Positions 53,242 through 64,000 of a stretch of 64,000 nt of DNA are shown here, one piece after another. Position 1 is the first letter of the stretch, and each line of letters starts with the position of its first letter. The stretch spans positions 23,531,003 to 23,595,002 of the forward strand of contig NC_135551.1 of the NCBI RefSeq assembly GCF_964340395.1, written 5' to 3'. A program made the position numbers and the translations under genes. This DNA is from Glandiceps talaboti. Its lineage: Eukaryota; Hemichordata; Enteropneusta; Spengelidae. A model generated the notes under the pieces. The model was not told where the DNA came from. It did not search any database and worked only from the letters and a program-made list of their open reading frames with translations.

Positions 53242-54585
53242 GTAACGTTCCCTTTGTTAAAAACATTGTCTTGCACGTCTACTCTTTTTGTTTCCGTTCT
53301 CTTTAAATGTTTGACAAGCCAACTCACAATTGCTTTCGCTTTATCTAGCCTACCTTTATATAATACATAAACCTATTCAGAGTATTCAGCCTCTATTGTT
53401 AGACATGTCACAGGAAGCGTTTAAATCTCAGTCGCCTATAAGGACTTTAAAAGGCTACACAGTTTATCTTTCAATACTAAATGTGCATGTAATGCAATAA
53501 ATGTGACATAAACTGTTTAGTGATCGAGGCTCACCTTCCATTTTCCCACTGTGAAATATTTCCTCAGATTACCGAAATCGAAAATTATTTCACAATTTGT
53601 GGCCAAGTTCTACTAGTAATGATATAGCGAGGTTCTTATTGATATGTGCACAGTCCCGCTATTACCGAGATACTGTGGTGTGTGCGAGATTGTTTATCAA
53701 CGTCATTAAGAAGAAAACGAGCTTCTATCTCAATTTCCTAACTGTTATAAACTTGTAATCGGTTCGATAAATAGAGCAGATTAAATCTATCTACCATTAT
53801 ACTATCATAGTAGTTCCGGTTTCCAACCGTTTATTACATTAGGAAATTAGAATATCTTCTTCCATATATTGCTACTTCGCGGGTTAGAGTGAAACAGAAT
53901 GCACGAGGTCACGTCAGTTTTGATATATTTTTATATTCTGCTAACTTTCATCAATGGCGACAGTACTGTACCAAGACGCCGGACAATTAATTGATAGACA
54001 TCTTCAAATACCAACGTATGTAGTACAGTTACTTATTTTTCATAACTACCCTTTCTTCAACACGTGTACATGTGTCGTAGGGGTTATTGGGTTTCTATGC
54101 AACGGAGGCCAAATCACATGTGTTTTATTACAACAAGGCGAACAAGTAATGAAACCTAAGACGTGGGTAGTAAATTGTAAGAAATTACTACGACAATTTA
54201 GAATGGCATGATAGAGCAAACGTTGAAGATCAACCTATTAAGCAGCTGTGGGCCTCATTTTCAATTTCATGCTCGACTAGTACTAAAAACGACAGGTATA
54301 ACATGATGTATTTTGATTAAACATACCATTATTAAAGAGGTTTACATTTATTAGTCTAAAGCAGTTGACATAAGGCTAGGTACGCTAATCTTTAAACATT
54401 GTTACAATCGATCCATTACTTAATGGATATGTGATGTGTACAGAAGCCTTCTTATTCAAACCACCATCACTTTGTTAAAATAACAACGGGGGCTATATTT
54501 ACAAGGCTTGGGATATCAAAAATATGTTTTTTCAAATTGAGACATTTTAAAATAGCGATGAACTCATCTCATCATCATCTCATCT

Positions 54586-54640
54586 CAAAAAAAAACAAAA
54601 AAAAACTCATCTCATGCCGGCGGGGGGGGGGGGGGGTTGA
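54586..54640. repeat. A-run and G-run with CATCTCAT repeats
   Basis: CTCAT units flank an A-rich run and a G-run of roughly 18. Such homopolymers are prone to length error. Confidence 0.85.
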
Positions 54641-55299
54641 CTCATCACTGAGGAATTCATATGTACCTTTGTTTTAATCGCACGCCACCCTCCCCCAACC
54701 CTTTCGGTAGGCTTTGGACCTTTTTTTTAGCATTGTGTAGAGGTTTGGCAATTTCTTTGAAAGCACAGATCAGTCGAATTCATACTAATTCAAGTGGACA
54801 ACATATTTTCCAAGTTGCCGATGTTCAAATTTGTCGGAGACATTTGACAACTATTTGTGGCTGAATTGACTGTCAGTTTCTCACTGAAATATAGAGTTTG
54901 TAATGATAGTGTTTGAAGCGTTGTAGAGTTTATGAAACGAAAGAGCGTATGGTACATATGCAGGAATGATTCATTACAGTGGGCACGTGCGATTAATAAG
55001 CGACCGACTGACCACGGTGTCATATAACATAGCAAGAAGGATTGTATATGCTACTCGTAGATAGTGTTGATTATTGCCAACATCAACCACCCAATGTATG
55101 ACTATCAAGCAATGCCAATGTTAGCAGAAACTAGGAAATCTAGAATGATTGTAACTTGCTTATGAATTAGCAGACTGAGTCGGAAACTTCAAGATTTATT
55201 TTGCTGTCATAAATGTAGACATATTAATAATTAATATAGCTGAAATCGTAAAACATGAAACGAAATGTCATTTGGCTTGGTCGACAAAAACCTTTAGTT

Positions 55300-55575
55300 A
55301 CTTACACTGCTACATTTTATCGCCTGACTCGACAAAAAATGTCACCAACACTGCTACATTTGATCGTCTGGCTAAACAAATATCTTACCAACATGTACAG
55401 TTGTATTATGTAGTGTGGTTCAACAAAATTCTTACTAACACTGCTACATTTTATCGCCTGGTTCAATAAAATTCTACTAAATTAAACATGGCGAGTACAA
55501 TGCTATATTGTATTGTCTGGCTCAACAAAATCTTACCAAAAGTGCTACATGTTATCGTCTTGCTCGATCGATAAA
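55300..55575. repeat. 44-bp degenerate minisatellite, about six units
   Basis: Units of 43-47 bp (one longer) share CACTGCTACATTTTATCG and CTGGCTCAACAAAAT followed by CTTACCAA. Units 1, 2 and 4 are best preserved, while the third and fifth are eroded. Confidence 0.85.
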
Positions 55576-56147
55576 TATATCTGTATTACTGTAAGTAATT
55601 TTTCTTCATGTTTTTGAGCCAAATGATAAATGTAGATTGTTATCGAACCAGGCGACATTTATATTACATGTTTGGGGATTTTCATTGTATTATGATTTCT
55701 CTTTCTTAACCCTCAGACCACTATAGGGAATAGTGGTCCGAGCTTAACCACAGCTTGGCTCTTGTTTACTCAGAACAAAGGCACATGGTATGTAAGGAGT
55801 ATGACTCACATACCACATGTCTTACAAAAGCAGTAGTTTAGTGCCAGTGCGGTTTGGATAACTTGATCGACCCTATTTACGTTTCTTTGTCATATGGTGC
55901 ATGTATACGCACTATTTAAGTAGTTAGTATATATCAGTGTTTCCAATACCTGCTAGCGCGGTAACGTCAAATGTGAGAAAATTGGCACTTGTTGACGAGA
56001 AATTGTTGAATTATGAAGATGATAGCGAACAGCTTGTCTTTGGGTCGAAGTAACTTATAAAGCAAAAGCAAACAAACCAAATAAAATAAAATTAACAACA
56101 AAAACAACTCCAAAATGCATGTTATCGGAAACACAATACATTTTATT

Positions 56148-56287
56148 GTATGTATGTATGTATGTATGTATGTATGTATGTATGTATGTATGTATGTATG
56201 TATGTATGTATGTATGTATGTATGTACGTACGTACGTATGTTGGCTGGCTGGCTGGCTGGTTGGTTGGTTGGTTGGTTGGTTGGTTT
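56148..56287. repeat. (ATGT)n, (ACGT)n, (GGCT)n and (GGTT)n
   Basis: An ATGT array changes through ACGT to GGCT and then GGTT units, each step a one- or two-base change of the motif. Confidence 0.95.
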
Positions 56288-56704
56288 GTGCAGTAAATTT
56301 TGTGCTGCAAATTTTCTGTTTATTTTACTTTCATTACGTGACGAACTTCAAATCACTATGACAATGCTGTATTCATCAGTGTAACACGATATTTCTTTGT
56401 GTGACTTATCTGCCTTTGACATGTTTCGACAGGATATTGCCATTGGAAGATTTATTTTAACGACATACCATCATTTATGATTTCACGCATGGCACACCAC
56501 AATTCTATGACACGTCAGTAAATCTCACTATGTTTGACAATTGAGGTCAAATCGAACATAAACACACATGAAATGCTGAGAACTATGGGCCTCGAACAGA
56601 GTGTTTCCATGGTCCGAAGAAACTAGTAGGTGGATTCTATATAAGATTTTTTTAAACTGCATAGCGAAATAAAAGCTATCAAAGTCGGATGAGTTCCGTC
56701 AGAC

Positions 56705-56806
<102 letters not shown>

Positions 56807-58197
56807 TTTGAAAAGGACAAAACTGTTCTGTCTGAGTATACGATAAATCAGGTACGGGTCAAGGTTCCGTTTCCCGCCTTCTCCACTTTGACCGAAGACA
56901 CAATCAAATATTTAAAGACCTTGATAGTTAAATGGTGTCTCTTTGTGATGCGACCTCGTTCATAGTAATTAGTCATGTCCCAAATACATGATAATTGCTC
57001 TTAACGAAAGTCCATTATCGACTGGGGAGAACCTGTGGGCATTTTTATCAAAATTAGTAAGATAATTAGATTATTTTGAGCTTTTCAGATGAGTTCCTGT
57101 GAGAGTTGTTTTCATCATATCTAGGTCACAAAATATCGTCATTGAGATTTAAATGCTTCATGATCAGAAAAAATAGAGGCGCCGTGTGAGCTGAGCACGC
57201 CTCAAGTCCTCAGTTGAATTGAAAAAAAAAAAGATTATTGAATTGTACATGTATGTGTTTTGTAACAATGACTTCTTTTTCATACCTCTTCGTATAACGC
57301 AATTTTGCTAGATACAGTTGGGTAAAGTGGCATTGTCTGTACTCGAGTACACTTTTTGGCCAAAGTCCGAGCATATATAAAACACACACTAAAAATGTTA
57401 TTATAAGCAGGAGTCGATATTTCAGTGACGAAGATGGTAAAATGCAAACCAGAATGTTTTTTTTCCTAGAATTTATTTATACCTAGAGTAAGTCTATCCC
57501 AATGTGAATTCTACAACTAGTAGTAAAGTTATTTTTGGAGTTAGTTGGGATAATATAATCTGAATTTGAAACATAAAGATGACCACAAAAACCTTACACT
57601 AACTGACTGTGCCCCTGTAAGCTTGTCGATACGCAAAAAACTCACTCAATTATTTATAAAATTTGCCATGCGTTGTTGTTATAGCTAGTCCCAGTGGTAC
57701 CACATATCAGTTGCCGTATCTGTTCACTCGGTGCCATAAATCGCGTAATTAGTCAGGGAAGGAGACTTTCACTATGAAGTACGCTTTATGAATAGTTACT
57801 TAATTAAACAAAAGAAATCCATAACTCATCGATAGAGGTCGGATATGTTCATGATGTCTCACATCATGATCACGCATCACTTGCGAAGTCTGAGTTGATG
57901 GAATGTGAACTAGGCTGTGCCACTCCCCTTTGTTATAGGGCATGTATCAGATATTGTAGGGAAGGGAAACGTCACTTCAGGAATGAAAGTTATTTTCGAT
58001 TCATAAACATTGGGTTCTGGAGAAATATTTACACGACTACGAAGAGAAACGTCGAAATGAAACTCTAACACAACTTTTATTCTAGCAGTGGTGTACTTTT
58101 GGACTTAGAAGACATGCATATTAAACAATGGTTACTCATGAATATTTACTTGCTGGCAGACTAAATACTTGGGAGTCATGAATATTGGGCGTTCATC

Positions 58198-58329
58198 TAG
58201 TATGTATGTATGTATGTATGTATGTATGTATGTATGTATGTATGTATGTATGTATGTATGTATGTATGTATGTATGTATGTATGTATGTATGTATGTATG
58301 TATGTATGTATGTATGTATGTATGTATGT
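58198..58329. repeat. (ATGT)n microsatellite
   Basis: About 32 uninterrupted ATGT units. Frames on both strands are artefacts. Confidence 0.95.
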
Positions 58330-59305
58330 CTGCCAAGTCTCATCAGGCAACAGTCGACTACTATATTAGAACAAAGAATGTGAAATCGAGTTGAAATTTG
58401 CCAAATTTATGTGATTTGAAACCATGAAATTTAAATGACTCCAGAATCCAAAGTTTGTGAAAATGCTTGTAAATCATGAAGATACTGTCAAATGAAAACA
58501 GGAAACAATTGTAATCTGATATAAAAAAAATGGTAACAAAATAGACTACGTATTTGTGATTGACTAGCGTCTCTGGGACTGACGTTGATAGTTAAAACAC
58601 AGCAAGGACTACACTGCGCAATGTGTATTAAATGTTGATGTTCATAATCAACAAAAACGTTTAAGAAACTCTGGAGTTTCAAGCAGCATTAATGCCAACT
58701 GTTTTAGAAATCTTACTGAAAATTGGACCATGCTTCTTCTGTGATCTATGCTGTAGATTCGTTATTGGTGATTATGATAATATTGCATTGCACACTAATC
58801 GCCTTTACCGACCCATGTAGTACACAAAGTCTAGGTGTGTCATCGTCGTCAACCACAGCCATTTTTACGTGCGCTCAATTCAAGTTCGTTATTTCGCATG
58901 CGCGGTCATTGTGTGGCGGACGAAATTACAGCTCTGCTTTGCGAGAGTTTGGGTGTGTTTTCATTTCCGCAATATTGTACAACGGGGAGTCTTCCTGGGA
59001 AGCTTTCTTTGTAAATGCAGTCTATTTCGGTATGGTTATAAGGAAATTATTCAGCCTGGGTAGTTGATCATTTTACATTATGTAAATTCTGCAACTTGGG
59101 TTCAGATAACTGTTTCAAAAGAAGAGATCAGAGATCATCAAACAAACTGTAAGGGTGTTTTCATATCGTGTTCTATCTATTAACTGCATGCAGATATGGC
59201 TTCATGGAGACTGACCGCTCCTTGTAGTTCTCATTTTCTGTATTCCAGAACCCAAGACAATTTTTGTTAATGAAATAAACGTTTTTTCATTATTTCCGTT
59301 CACAG

Positions 59306-60426
59306 GCTATGGTGCTATGGTTCCTGTAACTAGGGCGGGGAAGATCGTCTGTATGCTGTATGCTGCTGTTGGCATTCCTTTGTTTTTCTTGTACCTCATA
59401 AAACTTGGCCAGGTTTTATCACAACCAGTGAAGACATTGTACAAAAAGTACGTACGCATGCGTAGCAAGTCAACAGAAGCCGCAGTGCGCTGGAGTAAGC
59501 GCTTTTCGTCAAGACTTTCACGGTCGTCGCAGAAAACGGAACGTAGAAGAGAGGATAGGGACGGAGTCGTGACACAGAAGACTGACTCAAATGGTCACCC
59601 AGTGGACGAAACAATCCCAATGTCGTCACAAGATCAAGTTCAAGAAAACGGACCTAAGGGATTTGAAGAACAAGAACTTGAACATGAACATGAACACGAA
59701 CGCGAACACGAACACGACAGACCTCTGGAACTATCGGGAGGAAGTTTATATGAAAGCTGTGAAGAGTTGAAAGAACTCGAAGTAAAATTAAACAAACGTG
59801 CCAGTGAGAATAATGTATGGAACCATGATAACGGCCAAGGTAAGAACAACGCCAGCGACCAGCAAGACTCGATCGAAGAACTCCCCGATGAAACAAAAAG
59901 TGTTGAGCACGACGACCCAATTTCAAGTTCACGTGACATTAGCCCTACGCAACGCAGAATCAGGCAACGCAGACGAAGATACGCAAAGCCCCGTAGGATT
60001 GTAAGAAGAAAACCGTATGATAAAAAGTCGAAGGAAAATCAGAACGAAAAAATTCAAGTTTCTATATTTTGGCTTGTTTTTATGTTGGTTGGTTATATAT
60101 TACTCGGGGCTCTGATGTTTGTTCGTAGCGATGGTTGGTCTTACCTCGACAGTACCTACTTTCTTGTTATGACATTTAGTACTGTCGGTTTTGGAGATTT
60201 TGTTCCAAAATATGACCGGGAGCATCCTGGTCGTCAGCAGTTATATCAGACGACGTATTTGATTGGCGGTCTTCTTATTATGTCGACTTGTGTCAATTTG
60301 TCACAGGATCGCATTAGGAATCTCGCGTCGAGGCTATTTGACGAATCTGCAAACAATCCAAAAAAGAAGAAAGTAAACGAAGTTCGTCTAGGTAAAGAGT
60401 CTACTCAGAGTGAAACGCAAGTATGA
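59306..60426 (+). CDS. K2P potassium channel gene D, exon 2
   Basis: Second coding exon. After TTCACAG it completes the split glycine and reads GYGAMVPVTRAGK, wording very close to vertebrate TRESK after its first filter (from memory of the family). M2 ends at residue 205. A loop of about 204 residues (206-409) contains basic RS-rich sequence, a His-Glu repeat (284-296), acidic sequence and an Arg-rich run (RQRRRRYAKPRR) just before M3 (from 410). The pore-2 filter is STVGFGD, with GFG at 453-455; A, B and C have TTVGFGD. M4 ends near CVNLSQDRIR, shared in part with gene A (CLSLSQDRIR). The tail is basic and ends in ETQV, a class I PDZ-ligand pattern. The frame has no internal stop. Confidence 0.95.
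59680..59718 (+). repeat. Coding GAACAT/GAACAC hexanucleotide repeat
   Basis: Six near-identical 6-bp units inside gene D's exon 2 encode alternating Glu and His (residues 284-296, five His; one His replaced by Arg through CGC). Because the unit is two codons, slippage would add or remove EH pairs without a frameshift. Confidence 0.9.
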
Positions 60427-60768
60427 GTATATATGTTTTTGTGCCTTCGTCTTCAGATTGCTCACGACAGCAATATATCGCGACATTGACATTATCAGAG
60501 AGAAAGTTGAAGGCTTATTTACCATAGAGGCACTGAGTCAGATATTTGTCTCGTATTTTGCCAGTTCTTGAAATGCAACATGTCAGGATTCTGCCCATTA
60601 CAGAGTGCCACTTATACTCAAATATTGGTCGTCTTGCACATTCAACGACAAGGTGTATGTGTGCATGAGCAGAATTGTGTGAATGCATGTGTGGCTGTAT
60701 TTGTGCAATATGTGTGAGTTTGCTTGTGTGTATGTATGGTGTGTATGTATGGTGTGTGTAAGGGATGG

Positions 60769-60782
60769 GTGTGTGTGTGCGC

Positions 60783-60825
<43 letters not shown>
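60769..60825. repeat. (GT)n-(GC)n-(GT)n alternating tract
   Basis: GT repeats flank about 10 GC/CG dinucleotides, giving a continuous alternating purine-pyrimidine stretch. Confidence 0.93.
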
Positions 60826-60827
<2 letters not shown>

Positions 60828-61522
60828 GTATATGTGTTTTATAACTGTTCTTTCTGTGTTATCATGTATATCCAGGGATAAAGTAGCTATGCAAGGTACG
60901 ACACTTATTTCAGGTTGTTCCCTTTCTTTAATATGTCAAACTATATATGGATATTGATCATAGGAAACAACACACTACTATGACTAAAAGTATATTCTTG
61001 GAAGCAAGTTTTTGTTACAGTTCGACTATATTCTACCAGTGGTTTGAACACTCTATCACGCGTTGCGTGTGTTTGTGTTTTAATTATCGCCACGTGTGTG
61101 ATGAGATACAGTACACAAAGCCCATGTTTGAACTTTAACAGTATTTTAAAGTGTAATATATATATATCAAGATAAAGATACCTGGAATGAATTTTGTTAT
61201 AATTCTTGTCACAGTCACTGTTTGTTGAAAATTACGATTTTACTCCATTGATTCTTTGATACTGATATACCCTTTAACGAACGTTATATTAGAGGCATCT
61301 CTTAATATTTACGTACTGCCTTTAAGACTTTTTTTACCGCCTTGTACCTTTATGAAGTCAAGATTACTTACTGTTCCATTTCTCTATAATGCAATAGAAT
61401 TAATTAAATACAATTGTACAAACAGTGAATAGGGACGTTTGGAAGTTAGAAAATGTGTATTGTTATGAAAAGGCAAATAGTTACTGTAGTGCGAATTAAG
61501 TAATAATCCATCTTGTGTATAT

Positions 61523-61773
<251 letters not shown>

Positions 61774-61979
61774 ACAGAACCAGAAACGACATATGTTCAC
61801 GCGACCTGCTGTAATACCTTGTCACTTGTGTCTGAATGTTTTCATTTCATGTGTACATCTGATAGACTGCAGTTGTCTTAATATGCCACAAACAATCACG
61901 TCACTCATGCAACACAGCCCATATCAGCATACCATATTTGCAATATGCACGTCCTTACCATATGTGCTCGTGAAATTGC

Positions 61980-62115
61980 ATGGTGAGGCATGACGAACAG
62001 CGAGTTACTTTTAGTAGCTCAAAGCTTGCTCGTTACTCCGTAGCTCGCTGTTCGGCATGATGGCCTCACTGTCGTAGTTCTGTATGATCGGCCTGATGGC
62101 CTCACTGTCGTGGTT
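61980..62115. repeat. Imperfect inverted repeat plus about 42-bp direct repeat
   Basis: GGTGAGGCATGACGAACAGC (61981) has a mirrored partner CTGTTCGGCATGATGGCCTC (about 62049), with further AGCTC/GAGCTAC-type pairing between them. GATGGCCTCACTGTCGT then recurs about 38-42 bp downstream with its flank. Confidence 0.7.
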
Positions 62116-63890
62116 CTCCGAATATTGTCATGAATTTGTAAATTATTGTGTTTGGTTTCAGACATGACGCTGTTAATACATGTCGCCAAACACCTAGGCT
62201 TAGTTCGAGAAATGAATATTTATTGCAATGGCCCACATGGGTGCCATGATAATGGGTACTAATATCGTATGTTTAGAGATGTCATTCAAGTTAAAGTTTA
62301 GTGTCATTTGTTTCAATTCCATGATGAATAACCTATTGTTATCTTAGGAAGCTCACCTCAGTCCTATGCGTGACTTACTAGTATTGCCTATTGTGATTTA
62401 GTTATTCTAAAGATCATAGCGTCACAGTTTTCAGTACTTGGGATTTGACCGTGGAGCTGTGAGCACTGATCTGTCTCACCTCCTGGCTTCGAGTGAGGCC
62501 AAACTCAGGACTTTGTCTGTGTTCCAGTTATAGACACCATAAATCGTATCATAAGCAGTTTATATTTTACTAGACATACTTGCTGATCTGTCCTAAGTTA
62601 TGATACTATCATTATATAGCGACTTCACGAGCACCTGCGGACAAAAAAAGATAGAATTGTTTCTGGTCAGCGTTCGCATCACTTAAATACCCTCGCGTCA
62701 GTCTTTTTGTGTGTGTTTGTCCAGCCCACGCAGTCTGCAGATCCGTGGGGAAACACAAAATTAACCCTCCCTACTTCGGTGACGACAACACTGCAGAGCC
62801 AATCATGAACAAGCAAATGACGTCTGTCCCACATACACACTTGCTCTAAAGTACTAAATAAAAAGAACAGTAACTGCTATAGATAGTAGACTAAGTGACA
62901 GGTTTCTTGAGGATAAAAAAAAATCCACGTCGTCGCACCATTTTAAACAAACTGTCCTGACCAGAAACAATGATTCTCTTTGTTGGCATAATACAACTTC
63001 TGCAATTCGATTAGCGCCCGCTAGAGGTATCAGTATCTGTGTGATGAATGTACGTACATACTAGTATATACTAGTATGTTCCATGCATCAACATTCACTG
63101 GTATCCTAGACTACAACAATGTCTGGCTGTTACGTAAATGCACCATATGGTGCGAATGCTAAAGACTAAAATCATTTTAAATTTGAAAAATATGTTAAAT
63201 GTGAGTTCCTACTTTAGAAACGATTATACTGCTGAAAATCAATAACACTATATTTACATACTAGACATTGTGTGAATGTGAGTGTGCGCATCTGTATGTC
63301 TATCTGTGTTTATGTGTGTGTCTGTGTGCATATGTACTTTGTTGATTTTTTCAAGCACCCCCTCAATCCCCCCTCCTCCGGATCAGGTGTCTGTGAATGT
63401 TACTGTATATACTTTAAAATACTATACGCAACTATGGTTGTGTTGTTCTCTATATATGTTATTTGCAATATGCAATCCATGACCAGATTACAAGACCAGC
63501 CTAGAGATGATGGTGCCGGGTTTTAATCTTTGGTCACGTGAGAGCCTTTCTACTATAGCCCATGGCCAGCAAGCATAGTGTTGACGGAGAGCTAGGAACG
63601 TTCAGGGAGGTATCATTTATTTACGGGGAGGGAGAAGGGGTGCTGAAGAACCATTGAAAACTAATATCGTTGGTGTACATTGTGTATATGAGCGCCACAT
63701 AGAGATGGTATGTACTGCAATTTAAAATTCGGTAATGTTCAGCAATATTTAAGTGGATTAAAGTGACGACAAAAAGCTGTAGCTCACTTACTTAGAAAGT
63801 ATACTTTGAATTGTATGAACATTAAGTAATAAATTGTTTCACAGCCGCAACATTTTTTAAAAATAATTAGTACCACTTGTAGTTTGTAAG

Positions 63891-64000
<110 letters not shown>

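Noticed and set aside
53242-53306. In-frame extension of gene D's first exon past 53241
   Set aside because: Same reasoning as for gene C: donor at the filter glycine, no family similarity beyond it.
53954-54211. 85-codon frame in gene D's intron
   Set aside because: No recognisable family, no suitable splice sites in frame with D, and length expected by chance.
58723-59067. Frame with 'ESSWEAFFVNAVYFG', superficially like a K2P pore-2 helix
   Set aside because: No GFG/GYG filter follows and no M3/M4 flank it; the resemblance is a few aromatic residues. The GC-rich patch itself is kept as a separate finding.

Overview
This is a eukaryotic nuclear window, AT-rich and very rich in simple-sequence repeats, most plausibly from a marine bilaterian invertebrate. 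The evidence is GT-AG spliced genes with long introns, tRNA-derived SINE relics, and long tracts of (ACAT)n, (TA)n, (GA)n, (CAGA)n and (GATA)n. I cannot assign a phylum from the sequence alone.

The only genes I can support are four two-pore-domain potassium (K2P) channel genes, called A to D here. A (+) is seen only as its 3' exon (8432-9525). B (-) has two exons (16545-16137 and 15063-14210; 420 aa). C (+) has two exons (31673-32051 and 45809-46638; 402 aa; 13.8 kb intron). D (+) has two exons (52767-53241 and 59306-60426; 531 aa; 6.1 kb intron). All four are cut by a phase-1 intron inside the first glycine codon of the pore-1 GYG filter. The summed exon lengths of B, C and D are exact multiples of three, which supports the models. 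M2 has the same length in all four (the LYK/IYK end is 45 codons after the filter Tyr). The cytoplasmic M2-M3 loop varies from 84 to 216 residues. The large M2-M3 loop, short or modest C-terminal tail and M2 sequence recall the TRESK (KCNK18)/nematode TWK-18 branch; that placement is my inference.

Layout: A and B are tail-to-tail, B and C are head-to-head 15 kb apart, and C and D are head-to-tail. The spacers and introns hold microsatellites, a roughly 40-copy 28-bp minisatellite (23.7-24.8 kb), four diverged copies of a palindromic foldback (MITE-like) repeat flanking gene B, two SINE relics sharing a central domain, and several small tandem duplications. I saw no tRNA, rRNA, transposase or reverse-transcriptase gene.

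The main biological interest is how the paralogs differ. A alone has His directly after GYG (the extracellular pH-sensor position of TASK channels). C alone, of the three whose cap is visible, lacks the cap cysteine. B ends in RSVSLP, a perfect match to the 14-3-3 mode I pattern. D ends in ETQV, a class I PDZ ligand, and carries a His-Glu repeat. A has a GTQTD motif of the LC8 dynein-light-chain type. Together these suggest a locally duplicated channel family whose members kept the pore and diverged in gating input and scaffolding.
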